Positions 1 to 8,406 of a stretch of 64,000 bases of DNA are shown in pieces. The notes below the pieces were generated by a model. The model saw nothing but the letters and a program-made list of their open reading frames with translations. It had not been told where the DNA came from and did no database searches. The DNA comes from an uncultured bacterium (GTDB lineage: Bacteria; Elusimicrobiota; Elusimicrobia; Elusimicrobiales; Elusimicrobiaceae): assembly GCA_949296525.1 (NCBI GenBank), contig CASFOP010000009.1, positions 1-64,000 on the forward strand. The letters are read 5' to 3'. The translations under genes and the position numbers were made by a program. Position 1 is the stretch's first letter; each line of letters begins with the position of its first letter.

Positions 1-80
1 TTCTGTTAAACCCCTTTTGTGCGAGCCGGAGAAGGCAACTGTAGGAGGTTTTAAAAAACCTTTTCCGGCCCGCTTCAAAA

Positions 81-108
81 AATGTATCAAAAAAAAAAAA
101 CGAGTCAA
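81..108 (-). promoter_or_regulatory. T-tract spacer promoter, faces off left edge
   Basis: On the minus strand this reads TTGACT (103-108), a 16-base spacer CG-T12-GA (87-102), then TACATT (81-86). It matches the promoters of the pilin genes elsewhere in this window. About 80 bases of untranslated leader follow with no ATG before the left edge, so it probably drives a pilin-like gene just outside. The leader holds a short inverted repeat AGGTTTT/AAAACCT near 44-59. Bases 109-267 hold nothing I recognise. Confidence 0.6.
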
Positions 109-267
109 GGGGGTGGCATTTTGACGGTGCAAACGGCATTTTCAATCAGGGGGCACCAAAAGCGGGATTTGTTTTTGTATGTGCATATAAGTTAAGGCAG
201 GGAAAAGGCAGAAAGCCCGTTTATAAATGACCGGGCTTTGAAGGGTACGGCGGCCCGCCGTTTTTGC

Positions 268-273
268 TACACT
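268..273 (+). promoter_or_regulatory. -10 element of a likely leaderless promoter
   Basis: TACACT lies exactly six bases before the ATG at 280, with no Shine-Dalgarno sequence between. This is the spacing expected if transcription starts at the A of the ATG. No convincing -35 is visible. Confidence 0.45.
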
Positions 274-279
274 ATATAT

Positions 280-729
280 ATGAAGAAAATCCTTTTTGGT
301 TGTCTGCCGTTTTTAGCGCTGTTGTGTTTGTGCGCCTGCGGCGGCTATGAATATACCACCGTTACGCTGTCCGACGGTTTTACCATCCGCACGGCACTGG
401 CCGATACGCCGCAAAAAACCGAAAAGGGGCTGATGTTTGTCAAAAAACTCCCCGCCGATGAAGGCATGCTGTTTGTATTTGAACAAGAGGAAGAACATTA
501 TTTTTGGATGAAAAACACCCTGATAGATTTAGACATTATTTTTTTAGACCCGCAGGGACGCATTACCGTGCAGTATGAGCGCGTGCCGCACACCTATACC
601 TATACGCCGGATGCACAGGTGCCCGTAGTGGCCGGCCGGGCACAGTATGTGCTGGAGGCCGCCGCCGGCACCATTACGCGCCACGGCCTGCAGCCCGGCG
701 ACAGACTGGAGTTTACATTGCCCCAATGA
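280..729 (+). CDS. DUF192 family lipoprotein
   Basis: A 149-residue protein starting MKKILFGCLPF, with a hydrophobic signal ending in a lipobox (LCAC), so probably a lipid-anchored envelope protein. The rest is a single DUF192 domain: the family core MLFVF, the F/YWMKNTLIDLDIIFLD stretch and the GRAQYVLE..AG segment are present. The biochemical role of DUF192 is not established. An upstream in-frame TTG at 238 is possible, but the ATG at 280 directly precedes the signal peptide and sits six bases after a -10, so I chose it. Its stop overlaps the next start (ATGA), which indicates an operon with the M20 peptidase. Confidence 0.85.
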   Translation: MKKILFGCLPFLALLCLCACGGYEYTTVTLSDGFTIRTALADTPQKTEKGLMFVKKLPADEGMLFVFEQEEEHYFWMKNTLIDLDIIFLDPQGRITVQYERVPHTYTYTPDAQVPVVAGRAQYVLEAAAGTITRHGLQPGDRLEFTLPQ

Positions 730-2183
730 AACGGAAAGTTTATTTTTTTCTCATCCTGTTTTTTGGCGCGCCTTTTGTGGCGGCGCAAGGCCCAAACATG
801 GATTTATTGTACGCCAATGCGCGAGAACACCTGCTCCATCTGATTAATATAGACACTTCCCAGCCAAACCCCGATGAAACCGCCGCCGCGCGCTATATTT
901 ACAAAGAACTGAACAAGCACCGTATAGACTGGGATTTCCTTTCCCCGCGCAAGGGATCTGCCAACCTGCTGGCGCGCATCAAAGGCTCCGACCCGCAGGC
1001 CAAGCCCCTGTTGCTCATTTCCCATTTAGACACACAGTCCGCCGGGGAAGGCTGGTCCTTTCCTCCCTTCAAAGCTACCGTGCAGGACGGACGTATTTAT
1101 GGCCTGGGCGCTACCGACGCCAAAAATTATACCGCCATGCATCTGGCCCTGTTTACGCAAATACAGGACTCCGGCCTGACGCCCAAACGCGATATTATTT
1201 TTCTGGTTACGTCCGGCGAAGAATCAGGCAGCGACACGGGCCTGAAATGGCTGGGCGAAACGCAATGGGACAAAATCAACGCCGGCTACGCGCTCAACGA
1301 AGGCGGCGGACTGATTAAAAATGACCCGCACGGGCACACCCTGCTGTTTGCCGAGGCCGGGACCAAAATGTATATGGACATTAAAATTACCGCCTCCGGC
1401 GAAGCGGCCCACTCGTCTATGCCCGTGGCGGACAACGCGGTATACCGCCTTTCCCAGGCGCTTTCGCGCCTGCCGGATTTTAATCCCCCCTTCCGTTTAA
1501 CCCCGGCCACCAAAGAATTTTTTACCCGCATTTTACCCCTGCAAGATGAAGACGGGCAAACCACCATGCGCATGCTGCTTTACGGCACTGCCCAGGAACA
1601 GCAGATGGCCGCCGACATCATGGCAAAAGATCCGTTTTTCCGCACGCAGCTCAAAGACACGGTCAACCCCGTCAATATTTCTTCCGGCACGGATACAGGC
1701 TCGTCATCTTCCGAAGCCTCCGCCGTCGTCAATGTGCGCTTGCTGCCGGGCACCGATCCGGACGCATTTTTGGAAGAGCTTAAGAATTTCCTGGGAGATG
1801 AAGAATATTTAACCCTCTCCGTACTGGAAGGGCCCCAACTGCCTTTCCCCCGTCCGATGGACGGCACGGATGAACTGTTTGCTTCCATTACCACAACCGC
1901 GCAGCGCATGTGGCCGCACGCGGCGGTGGTGCCGGGCATGAGCCCCGCCTCCGGCGACGGGGAATTTTTGCGCCGGCTGGGCGTCATCACATACGGGTTG
2001 GGCCCGGCTATGGATTCCCAGGGGCCGGCGGCCTCCCCCCACGCGCCGGACGAATACATTTCCGAAGAAGATTACCGCGAACAGGTGGACTTTTTTACCG
2101 CACTGGTGTATGATTTTGCGCTGGGACAAAACATTCTTCCCCCGGCCGCCGCGGAAACGGACACGGAAAATACATTAAAATAA
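726..2183 (+). CDS. Exported M20 family metallopeptidase
   Basis: A 485-residue protein with an N-terminal signal peptide (residues 1-20, ending VAAQG), followed by an M20 (ArgE/DapE/CPG2-like) zinc hydrolase. Visible metal and catalytic residues are H100 and D102 (SHLDT), D131 (GATDAKN), E165-E166 (SGEESG) and a C-terminal H439 (SPHAPDE). The insert between them corresponds to the dimerisation domain. The family removes amino acids from small peptides or N-acyl amino acids. The signal peptide places it in the periplasm, which suggests scavenging of peptides. It overlaps the DUF192 gene by four bases and is followed after one base by the ferritin-like gene. The exact substrate cannot be read from sequence. 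Confidence 0.88.
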   Translation: MKRKVYFFLILFFGAPFVAAQGPNMDLLYANAREHLLHLINIDTSQPNPDETAAARYIYKELNKHRIDWDFLSPRKGSANLLARIKGSDPQAKPLLLISHLDTQSAGEGWSFPPFKATVQDGRIYGLGATDAKNYTAMHLALFTQIQDSGLTPKRDIIFLVTSGEESGSDTGLKWLGETQWDKINAGYALNEGGGLIKNDPHGHTLLFAEAGTKMYMDIKITASGEAAHSSMPVADNAVYRLSQALSRLPDFNPPFRLTPATKEFFTRILPLQDEDGQTTMRMLLYGTAQEQQMAADIMAKDPFFRTQLKDTVNPVNISSGTDTGSSSSEASAVVNVRLLPGTDPDAFLEELKNFLGDEEYLTLSVLEGPQLPFPRPMDGTDELFASITTTAQRMWPHAAVVPGMSPASGDGEFLRRLGVITYGLGPAMDSQGPAASPHAPDEYISEEDYREQVDFFTALVYDFALGQNILPPAAAETDTENTLK

Positions 2184-2184
2184 T

Positions 2185-3051
2185 ATGGACGAACACACAA
2201 AACAAGCCTTACTGCAATTTCAACAGACGGAACTGACGGAAAGCCTGATTTACGACAGGCTGGCCGCCCTGGAGAAAACCCCCGACAACGCCGCCGTGCT
2301 GCGGCGCATCGCGCGTGAAGAAGCGCGCCACCACGACATTATCGGCCGCGTCACGGGCCAATGCGCCCTGCCTGACAAAAGCAAAATTTGGCGTTACACG
2401 CTTTTGGCCCGCCTGCTGGGGCTGACTTTTGCCATTAAACTGATGGAGGGAGGCGAAAGCCACGCCTCCGCCGCTTACCGCGCCTTCGGCGATTATCCGG
2501 CCGTACAACAGCTGGCCGAAGAAGAAGACAAGCACGAAAACGAACTGATTGCGCTGATTAATGAGGAACGCTTAAATTATATCGGCTCGGTGGTGCTGGG
2601 TTTAAGCGACGCCCTGGTGGAATTTACCGGCGCACTGGCCGGGTTTACCTTTGCCCTGCAAAACCCGCGCCTGGTGGCGCTGACGGGCGCCATTACGGGC
2701 ATTGCGGCGGCATTGAGCATGGCCTCCTCGGAATATCTTTCCTCCAAAACGGAAAAGGCCGAAGGGAAACACCCGTTTAAAGCCGCCGTCTATACGGGCG
2801 GAGCCTATATTTTAACGGTGACATTGCTGGTGGCACCGTATGCGGTGCTGAACAATGTGTTTGCCGCGCTGGGCCTGATGCTGTGCTTTGCGCTGTGTGT
2901 CATCGCGGCGTTTACGTATTACTATTCCGTCGCCAAAGGCGAAAGTTTCAAAAAACGCTTTTTGGAAATGGCCGGCTTAAGTTTCGGCGTGGCCGCGGTG
3001 AGCTTTCTGATCGGCTATCTGTTACAGACCTGGACGGGCATACAGGCGTAA
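2185..3051 (+). CDS. Ferritin-like / VIT1 family membrane protein
   Basis: A 288-residue protein with two parts. Residues 1-125 form a rubrerythrin/ferritin-like helical bundle with iron-ligand style motifs (E15..YD, EEARHHD near 45-51, EGGESHA near 89, EEEDKHE near 111). Residues 130-288 are a VIT1/CCC1-type membrane domain with about five helices and the GLSDALVEFTGALAG signature. Proteins of this build (MbfA/Erf-VIT1) move ferrous iron or manganese across the membrane. It is the last gene of the three-gene + strand run and ends just before a strong bidirectional terminator. The role in iron detoxification is inferred from the family. Confidence 0.82.
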   Translation: MDEHTKQALLQFQQTELTESLIYDRLAALEKTPDNAAVLRRIAREEARHHDIIGRVTGQCALPDKSKIWRYTLLARLLGLTFAIKLMEGGESHASAAYRAFGDYPAVQQLAEEEDKHENELIALINEERLNYIGSVVLGLSDALVEFTGALAGFTFALQNPRLVALTGAITGIAAALSMASSEYLSSKTEKAEGKHPFKAAVYTGGAYILTVTLLVAPYAVLNNVFAALGLMLCFALCVIAAFTYYYSVAKGESFKKRFLEMAGLSFGVAAVSFLIGYLLQTWTGIQA

Positions 3052-3078
3052 CGGCCGCCGTTTTGCAGCCATTAAAAC

Positions 3079-3105
3079 AGGGGAAGCAAAATTTTGCTCC
3101 CCCTG
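3079..3105. terminator. Bidirectional intrinsic terminator
   Basis: A nearly perfect inverted repeat GGGGA-AGCAAAA/TTTTGCT-CCCC lies between the convergent VIT1-like and exonuclease III genes. Its self-complementary centre allows it to work in both directions. Confidence 0.7.
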
Positions 3106-3121
3106 CTCTGTATATAGACCG

Positions 3122-3892
3122 CTATAAATCGGCTTCTATCTCTATCGGGCAGTGATCCGAGCCCATCACGTCAGACAGCATACGCGCGCTTTTGAGCTTG
3201 CCCACGGATTTTTCGTCAATAAAAAAGTAATCAATGCGCCAGCCCACATTCCTTTTGCGCGCGCCGGTTTTGTAATCCCACCAGGTGTAATGCCCCCCGT
3301 CTTTGACAAAACAGCGGAAGGTATCCGCGTACCCTTCGGTAAAAAACCGGTCCAGCCAGGCACGCTCCTGCGGCAAAAAACCGGTGTTCTTTTCGTTTTC
3401 TTTGGGACGGGCCAGGTCTATGGGCTGGTGGGCGGTGTTTACGTCCCCGCACACGATAACGGTTTTTCCCGTTTTAAACAGTTCTTTGCTTTTCTGCAAA
3501 AACAAATCATAAAAACGCAATTTAAAATCAATGCGCTCCGGCCCCTGCCCGCCGTTGGGGAAGTAAATATTTAAAAAGAAAAACGCCGGATACTCCAGTA
3601 TCAGCGTGCGGCCTTCGCAGTCAAACTCCTCTTTCCCCAAGCCGTATTGCACGCTTAACGGCTCCCGCCGCGCATACACGGCCACCCCGCTGTAGCCTTT
3701 GCGCTCAGCAGAGGCAAAATACGCATGCCAACCCTGCGGCGCGCGCAGCGCCTCCGACAGCTGCTGCGGCATGGCTTTGGTTTCCTGCAAGGCCAGAATA
3801 TCCGCCCCGCAGGTTTGCAGAAAATCCGCAAAGCCTTTCTTTTCCACGGCGCGCAGGCCGTTTACATTCCAGGATATGAGTTTAGTCAGCAC
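3122..3892 (-). CDS. xth: Exodeoxyribonuclease III
   Basis: A 256-residue AP endonuclease / 3'-5' exonuclease of the EEP superfamily, used in base excision repair. Seen motifs: ISWNVNGLRA (N7), LQETK (catalytic Glu about residue 37), the GDVNTAH loop (about residues 149-155), and the C-terminal WRIDYFF and GSDHCPIE, which carries the catalytic His. The length is normal for ExoIII/ExoA. The start is GTG, preceded at eight bases by AAGGAG. It is transcribed divergently from metK and shares an AT-rich promoter region with it. Confidence 0.95.
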   Translation of the reverse strand: MLTKLISWNVNGLRAVEKKGFADFLQTCGADILALQETKAMPQQLSEALRAPQGWHAYFASAERKGYSGVAVYARREPLSVQYGLGKEEFDCEGRTLILEYPAFFFLNIYFPNGGQGPERIDFKLRFYDLFLQKSKELFKTGKTVIVCGDVNTAHQPIDLARPKENEKNTGFLPQERAWLDRFFTEGYADTFRCFVKDGGHYTWWDYKTGARKRNVGWRIDYFFIDEKSVGKLKSARMLSDVMGSDHCPIEIEADL

Positions 3893-3911
3893 GGCGCTTA
3901 CTCCTTAAAAT

Positions 3912-3931
3912 AGTATAATAAGTATTATAAT
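3912..3931. promoter_or_regulatory. Shared divergent -10 region (xth / metK)
   Basis: The near-palindrome here supplies TATAAT on the + strand at 3914-3919 and 3926-3931, and TATAAT (3924-3929) and TATACT (3912-3917) on the minus strand. Both flanking genes start within 50 bases, so the two promoters overlap. Confidence 0.5.
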
Positions 3932-3961
3932 AAATTGCCCGTATATACGGCGGAGCCGGCT

Positions 3962-5122
3962 ATGATTAAACAAGGAAAATGCTTTTTTACCTCTGAATCC
4001 GTGTCCAAGGGACACCCCGACAAAATCTGCGACCAGATTTCCGATTTGATTTTGGACGAAATTTTGAAAAAAGACCGCACCGCGCGCGTGGCGTGTGAAA
4101 CCTACATTACGCGCGGCCTGGTGGTGGTGGGCGGAGAAATTACCACCAAAACCTGGGTGGACGTGGAACACCTGGTGCGCGGGCTGCTGAAAGACATCGG
4201 CTATACCGACGCCAAATACGGCTTTAACGCAGACACCTGCGCGGTGGTCAACGTCATCGGCAAACAGTCTCCCGACATCAGCCAGGGTGTGGATGTGGGC
4301 GGTGCGGGCGACCAAGGCTTAATGGTCGGCTACGCCGTGGACGAGACCATGGAATATATGCCCCTGCCGCTGGTGCTGGCCAACGACATTTTGCGCAACC
4401 TGGAACGGGCGCGCAAAAGCAAAACCCTGCCTTATATTGGCCCCGACGCCAAAAGCCAGGTAACCGTGGAGTATCAGGACGGGGAGCCCGTGCGCGTGGA
4501 CACGGTGGTGCTTTCCACCCAACACACGGAAGACATTCTGGACCGCTCCGGCCATAAAATCACCGAGAAATCCAAAGACGAAATCGCCGCGGTGGCCATT
4601 TTCCCCGCTATTAAAAAATGGATGGACAAAAACACCAAGATTTTGATTAATCCGACGGGCAAATTTGTCATCGGCGGCCCGCAGTCCGACACCGGCATGA
4701 CGGGACGCAAAATTATCGTAGACACCTACGGCGGACGCTGCCCGCACGGCGGCGGCGCCTTCTCCGGCAAAGACCCCACCAAAGTGGACCGCTCCGCCGC
4801 GTATATGGCGCGTTACATCGCCAAAAATATTGTGGCGGCCAAGCTGGCCAAAGAATGCACGGTGCAAATCGCTTACGCCATCGGTAAGGAAGATCCCGTA
4901 GGCTTTTATGTGGATACGGACGGCACGGGCAAAATCCCCGATGAAAAACTGGCCGATATCGCACGCAAAATTTTCCCGTTAACGCCCAAGGGGATCATTG
5001 AGCATTTTAAACTCAGAAATCCCATTTATTTGCAAACGGCTGCGGGAGGTCACTTCGGCCGCAAGGAATTTCCGTGGGAAGCCACGGATAAAGTAAAAGC
5101 CCTTCAGGCCGCCGCAAAATAA
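3962..5122 (+). CDS. metK: S-adenosylmethionine synthetase
   Basis: A 386-residue enzyme making SAM from methionine and ATP. The motifs GHPDK (N-terminal), [23 protein letters not shown] and the P-loop-like [19 protein letters not shown] identify it clearly, and the length is that of bacterial MetK. The frame is open nine codons further upstream, but [15 protein letters not shown] fits the family N-terminus and has GGAG shortly upstream. A strong terminator follows. There is no riboswitch-sized leader, so no SAM riboswitch is evident. Confidence 0.96.
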   Translation: MIKQGKCFFTSESVSKGHPDKICDQISDLILDEILKKDRTARVACETYITRGLVVVGGEITTKTWVDVEHLVRGLLKDIGYTDAKYGFNADTCAVVNVIGKQSPDISQGVDVGGAGDQGLMVGYAVDETMEYMPLPLVLANDILRNLERARKSKTLPYIGPDAKSQVTVEYQDGEPVRVDTVVLSTQHTEDILDRSGHKITEKSKDEIAAVAIFPAIKKWMDKNTKILINPTGKFVIGGPQSDTGMTGRKIIVDTYGGRCPHGGGAFSGKDPTKVDRSAAYMARYIAKNIVAAKLAKECTVQIAYAIGKEDPVGFYVDTDGTGKIPDEKLADIARKIFPLTPKGIIEHFKLRNPIYLQTAAGGHFGRKEFPWEATDKVKALQAAAK

Positions 5123-5136
5123 GTTTGACACAGCAA

Positions 5137-5170
5137 GCCCCGCACCTATCCGTGCGGGGCCTTTATATTT
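5137..5170 (+). terminator. Intrinsic terminator after metK
   Basis: The stem GCCCCGCAC/GTGCGGGGC has a six-base loop and is followed by CTTTATATTT on the + strand. Confidence 0.85.
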
Positions 5171-5176
5171 GCCCGC

Positions 5177-5785
5177 CTACTGTGCATTTGTCTGCTGATA
5201 ACAGGCATAATTGCCCAGAACCTGACGGGTATAGCCCATAGATTTCAGTATTTTCCGCCACCCGATCCCGTCCCCGTAAGAAGTACACATGCCGGACAGC
5301 CCCCCCACTTTCCGGTCTTCTGCCGGCAGGCTTAAGTAAACGCCAAAGCCGTTGAGCATATATTTCCCGGACGTAAACACCGCGCGGCTAATATTGGTTT
5401 CCAGGCTGAGGGTAATGCCAGGGGATTTGCCGTCCCGGACGGACAGTACACAATCAGCGGCCCAATGGCCGCCGTCATAGTAGCCGGTCTCCCGCCGGAC
5501 TATCTCCGGGAAGGCGGACGCATAATCAACATCCAGCAAATTCAGACACAGAGTATAACGCCCGTTGGCCATATAATAACGTTCCTGTGCGTCCAGCAAG
5601 GTCCGGCTCCATGTCTGCAGGGCGGCGGCACGGGAGCGCCAGACGGCCCTTTGATATTGCGCCACGGCTATGGCAGCTAAAATGCCAATGATTAAAACAA
5701 CGACTAATAATTCTATCAATGTAAAACCGGTTTTGAAAATCCGGTCACCAAAACTTTTACCGGAAACCCGTCCCAGATTTTTCAT
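5177..5785 (-). CDS. Type IV pilin-like protein
   Basis: A 202-residue prepilin with a long leader (MKNLGRVSGKSFGDRIFKTG) cut before FTLIELLVVVLII. The mature protein keeps F1 and E5, a 25-residue hydrophobic helix, the common mid-motif YYMANGRYT, and three to four C-terminal cysteines able to form the D-loop disulfide. The frame is open to an ATG at 5830, but the ATG at 5785 has GGGG eight bases upstream, so I prefer it. It is a single-gene unit with its own T-tract promoter and no neighbouring assembly genes. It could be a minor pilin, a pseudopilin or a surface variant. Confidence 0.85.
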   Translation of the reverse strand: MKNLGRVSGKSFGDRIFKTGFTLIELLVVVLIIGILAAIAVAQYQRAVWRSRAAALQTWSRTLLDAQERYYMANGRYTLCLNLLDVDYASAFPEIVRRETGYYDGGHWAADCVLSVRDGKSPGITLSLETNISRAVFTSGKYMLNGFGVYLSLPAEDRKVGGLSGMCTSYGDGIGWRKILKSMGYTRQVLGNYACYQQTNAQ

Positions 5786-5851
5786 TTTTTGCCCCTGTAA
5801 TACGCCGTCCAACAAACAAATATCGGCCATAACGGCTTTTTATTTTGGCCA

Positions 5852-5883
5852 TGTATAGGGTATCAAAAAAAAAAACGGGTCAA
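5852..5883 (-). promoter_or_regulatory. T-tract promoter of the pilin at 5785
   Basis: The minus strand reads TTGACC (5878-5883), CG, eleven T, then GATACCCTATACA. Two -10 candidates are TACCCT (5857-5862, spacer 15) and TATACA (5852-5857, spacer 20). Both are out of the usual register, so with this tract length the promoter may be weak or off. Confidence 0.5.
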
Positions 5884-5966
5884 GGGGAGAGAATTAAACA
5901 GCAAAAAACACCGACGAAAAAACGCCACAACGGCCACGGCAAACGACACACCAGCACCGCTACTAC

Positions 5967-5992
5967 GTCATGCCAGACTTGTTTCGGCATCT
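5967..5992. repeat. Short palindromic repeat, copy 1
   Basis: It matches the copy at 6876-6901 except for one base. Each lies about 90 bases beyond a pilin promoter. The palindrome core is ATGCC(A/G)GA/TTCGGCAT. Confidence 0.55.
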
Positions 5993-6021
5993 GCTCCGCC
6001 TGCACTTTCATAATGGCGGGG

Positions 6022-6042
6022 ATCCTGAAACGAGTTCAGGAT
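6022..6042. repeat. Short palindromic repeat
   Basis: ATCCTGAA and TTCAGGAT form eight-base arms around ACGAG. Palindromes of this type are common dispersed repeats in bacterial genomes. Confidence 0.5.
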
Positions 6043-6317
6043 GACATGGTTCAGGATGACCTTATGGATGTTTTAGGATGACTGGACAAATAGCCGTAAA
6101 AATAAATGAAGAGCCTTCCCCGGATGCGGCGGCCCGCAGGGTTCGGGGATCTTCCGCTGGAACGCCGCTATAAGTCACTTTTCCTTCGGAAGATGCCCGA
6201 CTAAAACCTCGGCAATGACCTCTTGTTAAATGAAGCATGCGGAGTTTATTTTGGCAAACGCTCTGCTTTTAATAGGATGTTATCTAAAAACCTGCCTTCC
6301 GGGCAGTGCTGGATTTC

Positions 6318-6770
6318 TTAACTTACATGGCGGACCCGGAAATAATTTTCCCGGCCCGGCGTATCACTCGCCGTTCCGTACTCTTTGCATACCGCCCGGC
6401 CGGCATCCGTCGTACCAATGCAATAAATGCTGTAACTGACATAATCGGAATCAAACGTCATCTCCCAGCCTATCCCCGGAGCAGGGAAATGCTGGCAGAA
6501 ACCCTGGTTGCTGGTTGGCGTGCGGTTGCAGCTCCATATCCCCGTATCAATGCTTAATACGGACAAATCCCCCGTATAATGTCCCGTAGCCATTTTATAT
6601 TCTTTTTGCGCCGTTTCCAGGGCAGTTACACGGGGTAAAGCACCGACGGCGCGACTTTTTAACACGGCTTTCTGGTACTGCGGCACTGCTATGGCCGCCA
6701 ACATTCCAATAATTAAAACGACAACTAACAGCTCTATCAGTGTAAATGCGGCGTTTTTCTCACTTTTCAT
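6318..6770 (-). CDS. Type IV pilin-like protein
   Basis: A 150-residue prepilin. The short leader MKSEKNAA precedes FTLIELLVVVLII, so the residue before the cut is Ala rather than the usual Gly. The mature part has E5, the hydrophobic helix, the motif GHYTGDLSVLSIDTG, and four cysteines in the C-terminal half (SCNR, GFCQ, YCIG, VCKE), enough for two disulfides. The ATG lies exactly six bases after TACACT, with no ribosome site, so the mRNA is probably leaderless. It is a monocistronic unit next to two other pilin loci. Confidence 0.87.
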   Translation of the reverse strand: MKSEKNAAFTLIELLVVVLIIGMLAAIAVPQYQKAVLKSRAVGALPRVTALETAQKEYKMATGHYTGDLSVLSIDTGIWSCNRTPTSNQGFCQHFPAPGIGWEMTFDSDYVSYSIYCIGTTDAGRAVCKEYGTASDTPGRENYFRVRHVS

Positions 6771-6776
6771 ACGAAA

Positions 6777-6804
6777 AGTGTATCAAAAAAAAAAAACGGG
6801 TCAA
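6777..6804 (-). promoter_or_regulatory. T-tract promoter of the pilin at 6770
   Basis: TTGACC (6799-6804), a 16-base spacer CG-T12-GA, and TACACT (6777-6782) on the minus strand, six bases before the ATG. Confidence 0.7.
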
Positions 6805-6875
6805 GACTGGGCAGTTAAACAGCAAAAATGCCAACGGGGAAACGGCACAACGGTCACGGCAGCTTTTTTGATAGG

Positions 6876-6901
6876 GTCATGCCGAACTTGTTTCGGCATC
6901 T
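6876..6901. repeat. Short palindromic repeat, copy 2
   Basis: ATGCCGAA and TTCGGCAT form perfect eight-base arms around CTTGT. It is the second copy of the element at 5967-5992. Confidence 0.55.
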
Positions 6902-6936
6902 ACACCGCACACTAAATAGCTTTATGTATCTAAAAA

Positions 6937-6963
6937 CCCCGCGCAACCTTGTGTTGCGCGGGG
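6937..6963 (-). terminator. Terminator of the rpsF operon
   Basis: The stem CCCCGCGCAA/TTGCGCGGGG has a seven-base loop. On the minus strand it is followed by TTTTTAGATAC, as expected for the end of the rplI transcript. Confidence 0.85.
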
Positions 6964-7057
6964 CGGAAAGTGAACTGCTTATGAGAACCTGCGGTACTCC
7001 CGCACAGGTGCTGCACTGCATGGCACCCATGCTTTTATCCGGCGAACGGGCCGCGGA

Positions 7058-7573
7058 TTATTTTTCCTCGGCGGCTGCTTCGGCTTTCGGAGCCTCGGCT
7101 TTGGCGTCGGGGATGGTGGGTTCCACTTCAGTCAACGCTTCAATTTTCACTTTGATTTTGGCCGTTACGGTGGGTTTCAAATAAATGCCCACTTCCGTTT
7201 CGCCCAAGGCTTTGACGGGCATATTCAGCTCAATATTTTCTTTGGCGATTTTATGGCCCAAAGCGGTCAAGGCTTTAAAAATGTCGGCTTTGTTGACGGA
7301 GCCGAACACCACGCCGTCGCTGTTGACGGTTTTGGTGAAGGGTAACACCACGCCTTCCAGTTTTTCGGCAATGGCGCGGGCTTCTTTGAGTTCGGCTTCA
7401 ATTTTTTTGGCGCGGCGTTCGGCACCCAGCTGCCAGTTCTTCACGGCGCCCGGGGTGGCTTCTTCGGCCAGCTTCTGCGGCACCAGGAAATTTCTGGCGT
7501 AACCGGTTTTCACTTCCACGATATCGCCGGCCATGCCCAGATTTTTTACGTTTTCTCTCAAAATAACTTTCAT
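7058..7573 (-). CDS. rplI: Ribosomal protein L9
   Basis: A 171-residue L9. The N-terminal domain is clear (MKVILRENVKNLGMAGD, GYARNFLVPQKLA), followed by the connecting helix and the C-terminal domain. About twenty residues of Ala/Glu/Lys/Pro-rich tail (EAPKAEAAAEEK) exceed the usual length of about 150. GGGAGA sits before the ATG. It is the last gene of rpsF-ssb-rpsR-rplI, a gene order common in bacteria, and is followed by a terminator. Confidence 0.96.
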   Translation of the reverse strand: MKVILRENVKNLGMAGDIVEVKTGYARNFLVPQKLAEEATPGAVKNWQLGAERRAKKIEAELKEARAIAEKLEGVVLPFTKTVNSDGVVFGSVNKADIFKALTALGHKIAKENIELNMPVKALGETEVGIYLKPTVTAKIKVKIEALTEVEPTIPDAKAEAPKAEAAAEEK

Positions 7574-7593
7574 TTCAAATTCTCCCTAAACAC

Positions 7594-7911
7594 TTATTTC
7601 TTCGGCAGCGAGTACGGCAAAATGGCCAAATTGCGGTCGCGTTTGATGGCTTTGGTAATCTGGCGCTGGTGTTTGGCGCAGGTGCCGGTGATGCGGCGGG
7701 AGAGGATTTTCCCGCTTTCCATCGTGAAGGATTTGACGAATTGGAAATTTTTGTAATCCACGTTTTCAATCTTTTCGGCGCAGACTTTGCACACCTTGCG
7801 GCGGCTTTCAAAGCGTTTTTTCATAAACGGTCTGGCCGGTCTTTCCGGTCTGGCGGCCGCGGCGGGAGCAGCGGCGGCGGGTGCGGCATTGGTTTTGATT
7901 TCTTCGGACAT
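7594..7911 (-). CDS. rpsR: Ribosomal protein S18
   Basis: A 105-residue S18. The conserved part begins near KKRFESRRKVCKVC and includes ENVDYKNFQFVKSF and GKILSRRITGTCAKHQRQITKAIKR. It carries an N-terminal Ala/Pro-rich extension of about thirty residues (AAPAAAAPAAAARPERPARP) that most S18 proteins lack. I chose the ATG at 7911, because the GTG at 7920 would touch the Shine-Dalgarno GAGGGAAG. The CxxC pair near residues 39-42 could bind zinc, as in some S18 proteins. Confidence 0.95.
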   Translation of the reverse strand: MSEEIKTNAAPAAAAPAAAARPERPARPFMKKRFESRRKVCKVCAEKIENVDYKNFQFVKSFTMESGKILSRRITGTCAKHQRQITKAIKRDRNLAILPYSLPKK

Positions 7912-7941
7912 TGTTTTCACTTCCCTCTTAATTTCTAAAAT

Positions 7942-8397
7942 TTAAAACGGCACGTCGTCTTCCATGACAGGCTGGTCCACATCCACAGAAGGTACGTCGT
8001 CTTTGGCGGCCGGCTGGGCGGAATAATCGGCCCCGCCGGAGAAATTGCTTTCCAAAATCTGCAGGCGGCGGCAGGTAATCTGCAGCGACTTGCGGGTCTG
8101 GCCCGTGTTTTTATCGGTATATTCGCTGCTGGTCAGGCGTCCGTCCACATACACGGGGGTGCCTTTTTTCAGGCGGTCTTTGGCCCGTTCGGCGGCGGCG
8201 CCCCAGACTACCACGGGCACGAACACAGTATCATCCTTCCATTCATTGGTGGTCTGATCCAGGTAGCGGCGGTTGACGGCCACGTCAAAGCGGCACACTG
8301 CCTGCCCCTTTTGGGTAAAGGCCACATTCGGGTCGCGCGTTAAGCGGCCCGCGACAAGGACTTGGTTCTGTTCCGGAAGTCTGATTTGGCCTGCCAT
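7942..8397 (-). CDS. ssb: Single-stranded DNA-binding protein
   Basis: A 151-residue SSB. The N-terminal OB fold is visible (NQVLVAGRLTRDPNVAFT, VCRFDVAVNRRY, FVPVVVWG, KGTPVYVDGRL, ITCRRLQIL), followed by a short flexible linker and the acidic tip EDDVPF, which recruits repair and replication partners. The position between rpsF and rpsR is the usual one. GAGGCGC lies before the ATG, ten bases after rpsF ends. Confidence 0.96.
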   Translation of the reverse strand: MAGQIRLPEQNQVLVAGRLTRDPNVAFTQKGQAVCRFDVAVNRRYLDQTTNEWKDDTVFVPVVVWGAAAERAKDRLKKGTPVYVDGRLTSSEYTDKNTGQTRKSLQITCRRLQILESNFSGGADYSAQPAAKDDVPSVDVDQPVMEDDVPF

Positions 8398-8406
8398 AAG
8401 CGCCTC

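Larger units (their letters stand above)
5884..6317. other. Intergenic region with palindromic repeats
   Basis: No gene is supported here. The first 80 bases resemble the region upstream of the next pilin (6797-6870). It contains two short palindromic repeats (5967-5992 and 6022-6042) and a direct repeat of TTCAGGATGAC at 6035-6045 and 6050-6060. The remainder shows nothing recognisable. Confidence 0.5.

Noticed and set aside
3893-3961. Possible SAM riboswitch before metK
   Set aside because: The leader is under 70 bases and shows only AT-rich promoter elements; no riboswitch stems.
5967-6060. Short palindromes as a CRISPR array or insertion-sequence ends
   Set aside because: Only two or three dissimilar copies, irregular spacing, no transposase or cas gene.
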